Shown piece after piece: positions 47,661-55,845 of a DNA stretch of 64,000 nt (positions are counted from its first letter, which is position 1; each line of letters begins with the position of its first letter). The translations under genes and the position numbers were made by a program. The notes below the pieces were generated by a model that worked only from the letters and a program-made list of their open reading frames with translations, was not told the origin of the DNA and did no database searches. The DNA comes from Candidatus Hydrogenedens sp. (lineage in GTDB: Bacteria > Hydrogenedentota > Hydrogenedentia > Hydrogenedentales > JAEUWI01), in contig WGMK01000032.1 of NCBI GenBank assembly GCA_016125095.1, positions 1 through 64,000 of the forward strand. Direction: 5' to 3'.

Positions 47661-47789
47661 CGGATTCGTCCCTCCGGTCTACCTGTCATCCACGCTCCCG
47701 GTTTGTTAGGATTTGGTAAGGGTGCGCATGGCGCGGCGCTAAGTGTGGTCATGCGCGAGCGGCAATCAGGTCAGGGAGCAGGTGCACGT

Positions 47790-49262
47790 ATGAAATCGTG
47801 GTGGGTCCGCGTGATGTAGGCGGGGGTAGTTCTATCCGCTTCCGCTTGGAGTCAGGAATCTGCGACACCGCAAGACCAGGCCGAGGAGATCCAAGCGCTC
47901 AAGGCGCGCATCGAGGAACTGGAACGACGGCTTGATGCCCTTGCGGCGCAGGCACCCGGGACGGCGCCGACCGCCGCAGTAGTCCCGACAGGCGCACCGG
48001 CATCTGCACCGGCCGCCGCCCCCCCTGCGGCAGCGCCGCCGGAGGTCAGCATCAATGAGAATGGCCTCAAGATTTCGAGCGCCGACGGCGCGTTTGAAAG
48101 CCGCATCGGCATGCGCCTCATGCACGACGTCGCATGGTTCAGCCAGGATCGTTCGTTGCAGCGGGTGCTGGGCGACGATCAGGACGGCACTGGGTTCCGC
48201 TCGGCACGCCTCACCCTGCGCGGCCGCGTGTTCACGGACATCGCGTATCAGGCGGAAATCGAATTCGCCGGGCAAGACGGCGCGGATTCGCCCTCCTTCG
48301 AAGACGTCTGGATGCAATACAACGGCGTACCCTATGGCGGCGGGCGCGGATTCGATATCCGCGCGGGTCATTTCAAGGAGCCGTTCGGGCTGGACGAGCA
48401 GGCCTCCTCCGGCGACCGGCCCTTTCAAGAGGCGCCGCTGGCCAATGTGTTTGCACCCTCGCGAAACGCCGGCGTGATGATCAGCGACGCGCTGTTCGGC
48501 GAACCCAAGCAGGAGCGGCTGGTGTGGGCTGTGGGCGCGTTCAAGGAAACCGACAATCTGCCCAGCAGCAACGACTCCGACGAGGACCAGGGGTATCAGA
48601 TAACCGGACGCCTGACCGGGCTGCCCGTTTATGGGGACGATGGCCGGAAGCTGCTGCACTTGGGTGTTGCGGCCAGCTTGCGGCATCCCGATGGCGCGCG
48701 GCTGCGCTACGGGGTCCGGCCCGAGACACGCCTCAGCCTTCTCCGCTATGCCGACCCGGATAGCGCGCTGCTGCCCAATGGCTTCCGGCTGCTCGATGCC
48801 CGCGCCGAGGACGTCGTGCTGGTCGGGCTCGAGGCGGCGGGCGTGCTCGGTCCGTTCTGGTTTCAATCGGAATACATGCGCTCGGCGGTCGATACCGCGC
48901 TGGGCGGCGACCTGCGGTACGACGGCTGGTATGCAAGCGCCGGCTATTTCCTGACGGGTGAAAACCGGGTGTACCGCCACGATACCGCGCGCTTCGGGCG
49001 TCCGCGCCCGTCGCGTCCGCTGGCCATCCGCGGTACCTCGCGCGGTCCCGGCGCGTGGGAAATCGCGGCGCGCTACGGCACGGTCGATTTGTCCGATGGC
49101 CCCACCTACGGCGGCGAGCACACCTCGCTCTCGCTGAGCCTTAACTGGTACCTGAACTACAATTTCCTGGTGAGTTGGAACTACATCCACAACGAGATTG
49201 ATCATCCGCTGTACGACGGAGATTTCGACTCGTTCCAGACGCGGTTCCAGCTGGATTTTTAG
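47790..49262 (+). pseudogene. Phosphate-selective porin (OprO/OprP-like) with an in-frame amber codon in the signal peptide
   Basis: 490 codons in a single frame from the ATG at 47790 (AGG 8 nt upstream) to 49262. Codons 1-9 and 11 onward read as a signal peptide followed by a short coiled coil (QALKARIEELERRLDALAAQ), an Ala/Pro-rich linker and an OprO/OprP-type beta-barrel ending in an aromatic Phe. Codon 10 is TAG (47817-47819). The next in-frame Met is at 48111, already inside the barrel and without a signal, so no good alternative start exists. Either the gene is broken, the stop is suppressed, or this is a sequence error. The rest of the frame is intact, which favours a recent change or an error. 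Confidence 0.75.
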
Positions 49263-49287
49263 CGCGCGGCGCAAAGGAGTTTTCTCG

Positions 49288-49443
49288 ATGCGGCACACCC
49301 ATGCGGTTTCCAAGGCGCGGCCCCGGCCGGCGTCCCTGCTCGAAGTACAGCAAAAGGTCATCATCGTCTCGGCGGCCATCGATGCCTTCGGCTCGCTGGC
49401 CGACGCGCTGTCCAGTTGGTTCGCCTTGTTCGAGCGCGACTAG
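49288..49443 (+). CDS. Small 51-residue hypothetical protein
   Basis: A 51-codon gene with an AAAGGAG Shine-Dalgarno 9 nt before the ATG, 25 bp after the porin stop, probably on the same transcript. The C-terminal half (VQQKVIIVSAAIDAFGSLADALSSWFALF) is a likely amphipathic or membrane-associated helix. I do not recognise the family. The frame stays open upstream into the porin 3' end, but the Shine-Dalgarno decides this start. Confidence 0.5.
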   Translation: MRHTHAVSKARPRPASLLEVQQKVIIVSAAIDAFGSLADALSSWFALFERD

Positions 49444-49512
49444 CGCCGGGTTGCCCGGCTGCATCCGGGGGACTAAGATAGGCGGCGTTACGACCCCCCG
49501 GGAGCATGAGTC

Positions 49513-49863
49513 ATGGGTGACGAAGAAACGATTTTCGGCAAGATCCTGAAGGGCGAGATGCCGTCGCAGGAAGTCTATTCCGATGAGCACACCTACGCCT
49601 TCCGCGATGTGAATCCGGCGGCACCGACGCATGTGCTGGTGATACCGCGGAAGCCGATTCCCAAGATATCCGACATCTCCGAAGCCGACGCGGAACTGAT
49701 GGGCCGCCTCATGTTCGCCGCCAACAAGGTGGCCGAACTCGAGGGGCTGAAGGAAAGCGGCTACCGCCTTGTGATCAATTGCGGCGCGGGCGCGGGCCAG
49801 ACGGTATTCCACCTGCACGTCCATGTGCTGGGCGGCCGCGAATTCGCCTGGCCTCCCGGCTGA
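49513..49863 (+). CDS. HIT-family (HinT-like) hydrolase
   Basis: 116 residues. Histidine-triad protein that hydrolyses nucleoside phosphoramidates and related adenylates. The triad HLHVHVLGG lies near the C-terminus, and the N-terminal FGKILKGEMPSQEVY and PAAPTHVLVIPRKPI segments match the HinT branch. GGGAG precedes the ATG by 8 nt. The stop overlaps the aroE start by one base (TGATG), so the two are coupled. Confidence 0.94.
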   Translation: MGDEETIFGKILKGEMPSQEVYSDEHTYAFRDVNPAAPTHVLVIPRKPIPKISDISEADAELMGRLMFAANKVAELEGLKESGYRLVINCGAGAGQTVFHLHVHVLGGREFAWPPG

Positions 49864-50732
49864 TGTCGGCGCTGCTCAATGCCCAGACCCGCCTCTGCGC
49901 GGTCATCGGCAATCCGGTCGGCCATTCCCTGTCGCCCCAGATTCACAACGCGGCCTATGCGGCGACTGGGGCGAACTTCGCCTACGTGGCTTTCCGTGTG
50001 GAAGACCTGGGTGGCTGCCTGGCGGGGCTTCGCGCGCTGGAAGGCTTCCGCGGCCTGAGTGTCACCATCCCGCACAAGGAGGCCATCATCCCGCTGCTGG
50101 ACGAAGTCGAGCCGCTGGCCCGGCGCGTGGGCAGCGTGAACACGGTCACGAATGAGGGTGGCCGGCTCATCGGCGCGACGACCGATGGCCCCGGCACGCT
50201 GCGGGCCTTCCGCGAGGCGGGCGTCCCGCTGGAAGGGAAGCGGGTGCTGTTTTTGGGCACGGGCGGCGCGGTGCGGGCGGTGGCTTTCGCCATGGCCGAC
50301 GAGGGCGGCGTGGCCCAGGTGACCCTCTGCGGCCGTACCCCTGAGCGCGTGGAGCGGCTGGCGGGCGACCTCCGTGCGGCCGGCGCGTCCTGCCCGGTTC
50401 AAACCGCGGGGCTGGATTCCGGCATCGAATCGGCAATCGAAGCGCACGACATCATCGTGAACGGGACGCCCCTGGGTATGTATCCGGAACATGTTGGCAA
50501 GTCGATTGTGCCGTCGGGTATGCTCGCGGCGCGGCATGTGGTCTTCGACATGGTCTACCGCCCTGAGCGGACGCGGCTGGTTGAGGAAGCGGAAGCCGCG
50601 GGCGCTACCGTAATCGGCGGCTTGGATATGCTGGTTTACCAGGCGGTGCTACAGTTCGAACGCTGGACAGGGCAGCCGGGGCCGGCGGACGCAATGTTCG
50701 CGGCGGCGCGTGCGGCCTTGCGGGGTGCATGA
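49863..50732 (+). CDS. aroE: Shikimate dehydrogenase
   Basis: 289 residues. NADPH-dependent enzyme of the shikimate pathway that reduces 3-dehydroshikimate. The substrate loop GNPVGHSLSPQIHN, the catalytic-Lys motif SVTIPHKEA, the NADP loop GTGGAVRAVAFAM and the C-terminal GGLDMLVYQAVLQFERWTG are typical. The open frame extends upstream, but the ATG fused to the HIT stop (TGATG) fits both the family N-terminus and coupling. aroA, another shikimate gene, is 8 kb downstream on the other strand. Confidence 0.96.
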   Translation: MSALLNAQTRLCAVIGNPVGHSLSPQIHNAAYAATGANFAYVAFRVEDLGGCLAGLRALEGFRGLSVTIPHKEAIIPLLDEVEPLARRVGSVNTVTNEGGRLIGATTDGPGTLRAFREAGVPLEGKRVLFLGTGGAVRAVAFAMADEGGVAQVTLCGRTPERVERLAGDLRAAGASCPVQTAGLDSGIESAIEAHDIIVNGTPLGMYPEHVGKSIVPSGMLAARHVVFDMVYRPERTRLVEEAEAAGATVIGGLDMLVYQAVLQFERWTGQPGPADAMFAAARAALRGA

Positions 50733-50769
50733 ATAGCGGCCTAAGGGACAACGAGAAAGGGCGGCAGCG

Positions 50770-50979
50770 ATGAGCATGAAGGTAACGACGTTCGTAGGCA
50801 AGACGAATCTCGAGGGGCTCAAGCACATGGACAACCAGATCAACGACTGGCTGCGCCGCAACAAGATCGAGCCGCTTCACATCAAGCAATCCTTCGGCAC
50901 GGAGCGCCACCACGGCGCATCGGAAGAGCCTGTTATCGTCGTATCGGTGTGGTACCACGCCGAAGACGAGGAATTTTGA
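50770..50979 (+). CDS. Small 69-residue protein, possibly Cse60-like
   Basis: 69 residues with AAAGGG about 8 nt before the ATG; a second in-frame ATG two codons on is possible. The pattern of an N-terminal beta strand, a short helix (LEGLKHMDNQINDWLRRN), a His-rich segment and a final EEPVIVVSVWYH strand loosely recalls the small Cse60 sporulation-protein family, but I cannot be sure. It lies 37 bp after aroE on the same strand. Confidence 0.55.
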   Translation: MSMKVTTFVGKTNLEGLKHMDNQINDWLRRNKIEPLHIKQSFGTERHHGASEEPVIVVSVWYHAEDEEF

Positions 50980-51082
50980 CGTTGACCGTGCAAGCGGGCT
51001 TCATTGCGTGCTAACATAGCGGCCCGCGCGCCAATTCAAGCAGTTCGGCGCGCCGCCTCCACCCGGGAAAGGAACGCTCGGC

Positions 51083-51913
51083 ATGCTGCTCACTGAATTC
51101 ATCCAGACGGATTGCATCGTCCCCAACCTGCTCGCCGCCACCAAGGGCGAAGCGCTGCGTGAAATCACGCATGTGCTCTTCGACAAGCGCAAGATTAAGG
51201 GCGTGGGCCCGGCGCTCGACCAGATCATGGCGCGCGAAACGACCGAAAGCACGGGCATAGGCCACGGCATTGCAGTGCCCCATGCGCGTGTTTCCGGACT
51301 GAAGTCGCTGGTGTGCGCGCTGGGCCGCGTCAATGGCGGACTCGATTTCGCCGCGGTCGACCGCAACCCGGTCCACCTGATTTTCCTCATCTGCTATCCG
51401 CCCACGCAGCAGACGACTTACCTGAATTTCATTGCGACGATCGCGCGGCTGCTGCGCCACGAGGAACACCTGAACGCGCTGCTCGAGGCGGACGACGCCG
51501 AGGCCATTCACGCAGTGCTGAGCGCCATTTCCGAAAGCATGGCGACGCCGGAGCAGGATCTGAAGGCGGCGATCGAGACCGACACGGCCGCGGGTCTGGA
51601 CCGGGACGCGCACACCGACGTGATCCTGCTGGCGCGCCTGCAGCTGTGCCACGAGATGCTGGAGACGGCGCGCTCGGGCAAGAAGCAGATTCAGGAACGC
51701 ATCGAGAATATCCGCAGCCTGGTGAATCCGCGCACGCTGAAGCAGTTCGACCGCGTGATGAAGGCGCGGCCGCCGGCGATGGTGCCGGTGGAGGGCGACA
51801 CCTGCCAGGGCTGCTTCATGAAGCTGCCGACGCAGTTCGCCCAGAAGGTGCGCCAGGACGAGCAGCACCTGTACAGCTGCCCGAATTGCAGCCGCTTCAT
51901 CTATATGGTCTAA
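51083..51913 (+). CDS. PTS EIIA domain fused to a C4 zinc ribbon
   Basis: 276 residues. The N-terminal about 150 residues are a PTS EIIA type-2 (EIIA-Ntr-like) domain, with the phospho-His at residue 67 in GIAVPHARV. Then comes a helical hairpin (about 165-230). The end is a C4 zinc ribbon of the zf-RING_7 kind: Cys241/Cys244 (CQGCFMKLP) and Cys266/Cys269 (SCPNCSRFIYMV). No transporter EIIB/EIIC genes are nearby, so it is probably regulatory. The zinc ribbon family is linked to nucleic-acid or ribosome-associated proteins. AAGGA precedes the ATG. A cNMP-binding protein gene starts 41 bp later. Confidence 0.88.
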   Translation: MLLTEFIQTDCIVPNLLAATKGEALREITHVLFDKRKIKGVGPALDQIMARETTESTGIGHGIAVPHARVSGLKSLVCALGRVNGGLDFAAVDRNPVHLIFLICYPPTQQTTYLNFIATIARLLRHEEHLNALLEADDAEAIHAVLSAISESMATPEQDLKAAIETDTAAGLDRDAHTDVILLARLQLCHEMLETARSGKKQIQERIENIRSLVNPRTLKQFDRVMKARPPAMVPVEGDTCQGCFMKLPTQFAQKVRQDEQHLYSCPNCSRFIYMV

Positions 51914-51954
51914 TCATCCGCGGGGGCGGACCGCCCCGACGGAGGTAGCGCGCC

Positions 51955-52383
51955 ATGGATTATGCGAAGGTCGACAAGCTGATTGAGAAGGTCGAGCTGT
52001 TCCACGGCTTCACCCGGGATGAGGTCGTCAAGATCTTTTCCAAGGGCATGACCATGCGGGTCACGAAAGGCGAGACCGTCTTCTACAAGGGGACGGTCGG
52101 CAGCCAGATGTATGTGGTGCTGGGGGGCACCGTGGGCGTGGTGGACAACGACAAGGTGATCGCCAAGCTCCACACGGGTGATATGTTCGGCGAGATGGCC
52201 CTGGTGAACCAGGAGCCCCGCAGTGCCACGGTGGTCGCGGTCGAGGATGCGAAGCTCTTCGTGCTGAGCGAGGACACCTTCAAGCGGCTGCTGACCAAGC
52301 AGGTGGCCATCCGGCTGCTGATGAACATCATCCACACGCTGAGCAAGCGGCTGAAGAACACCAATTCCCGCCTGACCAGCTGA
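51955..52383 (+). CDS. Stand-alone cyclic-nucleotide-binding domain protein
   Basis: 142 residues comprising a single CRP-type cNMP-binding domain. The phosphate-binding cassette reads GEMALVNQEPRSATVVA, which keeps the Glu and Arg that bind the cyclic phosphate. There is no DNA-binding helix-turn-helix and no catalytic or transmembrane domain, so it must act through a partner. GGAGG sits 9 nt before the ATG. It follows the EIIA/zinc-ribbon gene and is convergent with the cytochrome gene, 11 bp apart. Confidence 0.9.
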   Translation: MDYAKVDKLIEKVELFHGFTRDEVVKIFSKGMTMRVTKGETVFYKGTVGSQMYVVLGGTVGVVDNDKVIAKLHTGDMFGEMALVNQEPRSATVVAVEDAKLFVLSEDTFKRLLTKQVAIRLLMNIIHTLSKRLKNTNSRLTS

Positions 52384-52394
52384 GTCAGGACAAC

Positions 52395-54080
52395 CTAAGC
52401 GGCTTCGGCAAATTCTTCCGCGCGGCGTTCCTGTTTGCGCTTACGGGCCGCGCGCAGCCAGCGCCGAAGTCCATACAGGCCGAGCGCCAGCAGTGCCACG
52501 AACACCGCAATGTACGGCAGCAGCCTCGGCAGGATAACCGTCAGGAATATCCGCTTGCCGATTTCCGGCAGCAGTTGCATTTGCAGGCTGTCGGCATCGG
52601 CCCGCGACATGCGCGCGCGCGCCTTGGAAAGCCGCGTCCAGATTTCGCTGAGGGAGATGTGGCCGTCGCTGTTCAGGTCGAGCGCTTCTTTGCGCTGCTG
52701 ACGCGCGGCTCCCACCATGACCGACAAGTCCGCGTGCTTGATATCTTCCTTCACCCACGCGATGTAATCCTGACGCAGCGTGTCGATGGCCGCCTCGGAA
52801 TCCGATAGGAACGCCATGGTCATGCAGGCCATTTCGTCGGTGGTTTGCGGGCCGTAGGTAATTTCCATCGGCGGGTTGTGCGGATTGGCGGGATTGTCCG
52901 CGGAATTGTCGTATACAAAGGTCAGATCGAACTTCGTGCCCTTGGGCAGCGGCAGCGGCTCTTTGAGCCGATACTGTTCCTGCCAGGCGAAGTCCCAGCG
53001 AGGTACCGAAATAATGGTCATGGCGGTGCCATCGGGCAGGGTGGCTTCGCAGTGCATGCTCTTGGCGATATAGTGCGCATGCGGCGAGATGCCGAACAGC
53101 GTGGCATCTACCGGAAGCTCGAAGTGTTCGTGGATGGTGTAGTCCGGGTCGCCCGCGGGGATGCGAATGCCCGCAAGCAGTCCGAAGCCGAAGGGTACAT
53201 CGAGCGCGACCATGTGCCGCGTGGGGATTTCCTGCGTGAGATACAGCCCGATTTCGGCCTGCTCGATTTCTTCTTTGCCGCCCGGGTGGAAATGCGTGGA
53301 AAGGATCAAGTCGGTGCCTGGCACGAGCGGTACACCGACGCCTTCGGGATACAGATTGGAAATCGATCCTACGGCCCAACCGCCCACCCGGTTGAGGCTC
53401 AGGTTGCTTTCCATGCCCCCGAAGCCCGGGCGTTTGGAAGCCTCGGACATCGCGCGTGATTCGCCCGTGGCGTCGAGCGAGAAGAGCGTGTGATGCGCCG
53501 AAAGCAGGGCCTTCGGGCGGTATTCGATACCGCGCAGGTAGGTGCCCTCGGGCAGTTCGGGAATCCGCACCACGAAGCCGCGGTAGATATCCGGACCCGA
53601 CGCCGGAATGGTGAAGGGCTCCTCCATCGAGAGCACCAGGTCGGGCTCGCCGTGCGTCCATTTGCTGTCGAACACGGGTGCCGTCGGCACGGCGTCGGCA
53701 TCGCCAAGCGGCGCGCCGGCGTCGGCCCAGGCTGACAGCACGGCAATGGTATCGTCGGATAGGTGGCGCTCATTCAAGAAGGAGACATCGCCCTGCGCCG
53801 CCTTCCACGGGGGCATGATCCGGTCGCCGGTCACCTGCGCAATCATTCGCGCGCGCTTGGCGATCTGCTCGTAGCTCGTGAGCGGAATGGGCGCCCCGCC
53901 GCCGTCGTGGTGGCAGGGGGTGCAGTTGTTGTAGACGATAGCGGCGATTTCGCCCGAGAAGGTGGGCGGAGCATCGGTGGTTCGCGGGGCGGCGAACGGG
54001 TCGTAGTTGGCGTGGGCTGCCGCGCACAGGCTCATGATTCCGAATGCCAGTGCCAGGGGATTGCGGTAGGTACGACTCAC
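52395..54080 (-). CDS. Secreted c-type cytochrome with copper type II monooxygenase-like domain
   Basis: 561 residues from a GTG start. A signal peptide (about 1-24) is followed by a single haem c motif NNCTPCHH (Cys53, Cys56, His57) of the Planctomycete-cytochrome kind. Next is a domain resembling copper type II ascorbate-dependent monooxygenases: an HH pair (LLSAHHTLF), an HxH motif (STHFHPGG) and PHAHYIAKSM are present. An EF-hand loop (DLNSDGHISLSE) and one C-terminal membrane helix (about 525-545) end the protein. Peptidylglycine-type or other C-H oxidation is possible; the substrate is unknown. The GTG overlaps the redoxin stop (GTGA), so the two genes are coupled. Confidence 0.85.
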   Translation of the reverse strand: MSRTYRNPLALAFGIMSLCAAAHANYDPFAAPRTTDAPPTFSGEIAAIVYNNCTPCHHDGGGAPIPLTSYEQIAKRARMIAQVTGDRIMPPWKAAQGDVSFLNERHLSDDTIAVLSAWADAGAPLGDADAVPTAPVFDSKWTHGEPDLVLSMEEPFTIPASGPDIYRGFVVRIPELPEGTYLRGIEYRPKALLSAHHTLFSLDATGESRAMSEASKRPGFGGMESNLSLNRVGGWAVGSISNLYPEGVGVPLVPGTDLILSTHFHPGGKEEIEQAEIGLYLTQEIPTRHMVALDVPFGFGLLAGIRIPAGDPDYTIHEHFELPVDATLFGISPHAHYIAKSMHCEATLPDGTAMTIISVPRWDFAWQEQYRLKEPLPLPKGTKFDLTFVYDNSADNPANPHNPPMEITYGPQTTDEMACMTMAFLSDSEAAIDTLRQDYIAWVKEDIKHADLSVMVGAARQQRKEALDLNSDGHISLSEIWTRLSKARARMSRADADSLQMQLLPEIGKRIFLTVILPRLLPYIAVFVALLALGLYGLRRWLRAARKRKQERRAEEFAEAA

Positions 54081-54667
54081 GACTGGGGTTCCTCTCTCAG
54101 GGTCTCTTCCGATGCTCCGCCCGCTTTGGGCAGAAAACACCCCACGGCCTTGGTCTCGGCGCGGGGGACTTCGCGGTTATTCAGCAGCGCCTCGATGGCC
54201 TCGCGCAGATCGTGTCTGCTGGCGGCCTGGCGCTTGACGCCGAGGTCGGCGTAGAGATCGGAAATGCGGCCGCGGTAACGGCGATTGCCCTCGGCATCGT
54301 AGACGACCGCTTCCGGGGTGATGAGCGCGCCGGTGAGGCGCACGAGCTGCATTTCGGGATCGAGGATGGCGGGCGCGGTGTATTCGTAGTCGGCTGCGTG
54401 TTGGATTACGGCGTTGTTATCGTAGAAGGGGCCTGCGTACACGCGATACAGGCGCACGCCCCGCGCCTTGGTATCGCAGAAGATTCGCTCGATTTCGGGT
54501 GCCATGGCGTTGGCGATGGGGCAGTCGGTGTCGACAAACACGAACACCGTCAGGCTGGCCTGGTCGAAGCGCAGCGCGTCGTCGATGGCCGTGAAACCGG
54601 GCGCGGCGGGCTCTTCCGCCGCAGCCAGCCCGGCGAGCGCGATAGCGATGGGAATGAAAAACCGCAT
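54077..54667 (-). CDS. Secreted redoxin (thioredoxin-like) protein
   Basis: 196 residues. A signal peptide (1-18) leads to a thioredoxin-fold domain with VDTDCPIANAMAPE, a single-Cys redoxin motif typical of exported redoxins next to Planctomycete cytochromes. The ATG at 54667 has GGAGG 6 nt upstream and is preferred to one six codons earlier. It is translationally coupled to the cytochrome/monooxygenase gene downstream and may keep its cysteines or copper ligands reduced; that role is inferred from context. Confidence 0.85.
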   Translation of the reverse strand: MRFFIPIAIALAGLAAAEEPAAPGFTAIDDALRFDQASLTVFVFVDTDCPIANAMAPEIERIFCDTKARGVRLYRVYAGPFYDNNAVIQHAADYEYTAPAILDPEMQLVRLTGALITPEAVVYDAEGNRRYRGRISDLYADLGVKRQAASRHDLREAIEALLNNREVPRAETKAVGCFLPKAGGASEETLREEPQS

Positions 54668-54726
54668 GATGCCTCCTGCATTCACGGGAATCAGTGAAGG
54701 CAGGAGCGGAAACGGTTACAGGCGGC

Positions 54727-55722
54727 TTAGTCCTGGGCGGGTTCGCCGGCCGATTTGCGCTTTTCGCGGTAGACCGGCGGGGCATCCGGCGGCGCGGGCA
54801 ATTCCGGCAACACGCCCTGGCGCAGCGGCTTGAACAGTTCGACGCAACCCGCGTGCGTGCGCCGCGCGAGTTCCTTGCGGCAGCCCGCCACCACGGGCGT
54901 TCGGCTGTAATACACCGTGGCCGTGCAGCGCGAAAGGCTGAAGAGCCGCAGCATGTGGTCCATCAGGGGTTCCCAGCGCCACCAGGCAATGCTGTCGGAA
55001 GCGGCGGGCTCGCCCTCGGGCGTGTCAAAACTGATGGAGGCGTAATGCACGGGGTAGTGCCGCTCGGCCGCGATTTGGAACAGCGACGGCCGGAAAGGCA
55101 GCACCTCGGCGCCCGGGCTGCAGCGTCCCTCGGCGAACACCACCAGCGCGTCTTCGTGGTCGAGCACGTCGCCCAGCAGCCGAAGCACCCGCTGCGAATC
55201 GCGGAAGTTACTGCGGTCGATGAAGATCTGGTGGGCATTGCGCATCATCCAGCCGAAGATGGGCCAAGTGTCCATGTCGGCCTTCGCTACGAATACCGCG
55301 CCCGTCTGCTGCGCGAGCACGAAGATGTCCACATAACTGAGGTGATTCAGCACCAGGAAGAACGGCACTTTCGGCGGGCGGCCATACACCTTCAGCTTCA
55401 TGTTCAGCGTCCAGAGGCACATGGCGCCCCAGAACTTGATGAGGCTGCGGCGAATGGGGCGCATGCGCTGCGGTGCCACCAGCTGCACCGGCCAGCAGCA
55501 CATCCACAGGCCGAAGGTGAACAGCGTCCAGAAGGCGAGCGCGGTGCCGCGGCGGAACTGGCGTAGCCGGATGGTCCAGGTCGGGTGCTCGGCCAGCTGA
55601 CGGCGGCGCGCCACCTGGCGCTCCTCGCGCCGGGCACGCTGACGCTGCAACGCCTCGCTCACCCGAGCCCGCTGCCACACGATGCGCGACCGCACATCGC
55701 CTCTCTCCTGCAATCCCGGCAT
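54727..55722 (-). CDS. PlsC-type lysophospholipid acyltransferase
   Basis: 331 residues. Acyltransferase of the 1-acyl-glycerol-3-phosphate type. The catalytic motif I is NHLSYVD (His and Asp present) and motif III reads FAEGRCSPG, where the usual Pro before Glu is Ala. One or two hydrophobic stretches (about 60-85) anchor it. The first about 50 residues are Arg-rich and not conserved, so the true start may lie later. It could act in phospholipid synthesis or in modification of another lipid. Confidence 0.85.
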   Translation of the reverse strand: MPGLQERGDVRSRIVWQRARVSEALQRQRARREERQVARRRQLAEHPTWTIRLRQFRRGTALAFWTLFTFGLWMCCWPVQLVAPQRMRPIRRSLIKFWGAMCLWTLNMKLKVYGRPPKVPFFLVLNHLSYVDIFVLAQQTGAVFVAKADMDTWPIFGWMMRNAHQIFIDRSNFRDSQRVLRLLGDVLDHEDALVVFAEGRCSPGAEVLPFRPSLFQIAAERHYPVHYASISFDTPEGEPAASDSIAWWRWEPLMDHMLRLFSLSRCTATVYYSRTPVVAGCRKELARRTHAGCVELFKPLRQGVLPELPAPPDAPPVYREKRKSAGEPAQD

Positions 55723-55845
55723 AATCGCAACGACCCTTTACCCAGCCTCGCGAAGGAGGCTACCTGCCCGATTGTTAGCAACCTAACAATCCAATTCTAC
55801 CCGATTCTTCCCGGGGAGGCAATCGAGGGAATCGGGCTGGGCCCG
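55723..55845. other. Spacer with two inverted repeats before the acyltransferase gene
   Basis: Contains a perfect 9-bp stem with a 4-nt loop (GATTGTTAG / CTAACAATC, 55770-55791) and a second 8-bp inverted repeat (CCCGATTC / GAATCGGG, 55800-55807 with 55829-55836). Neither has a T-run, so they may be operators or processing sites rather than terminators. Confidence 0.45.
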
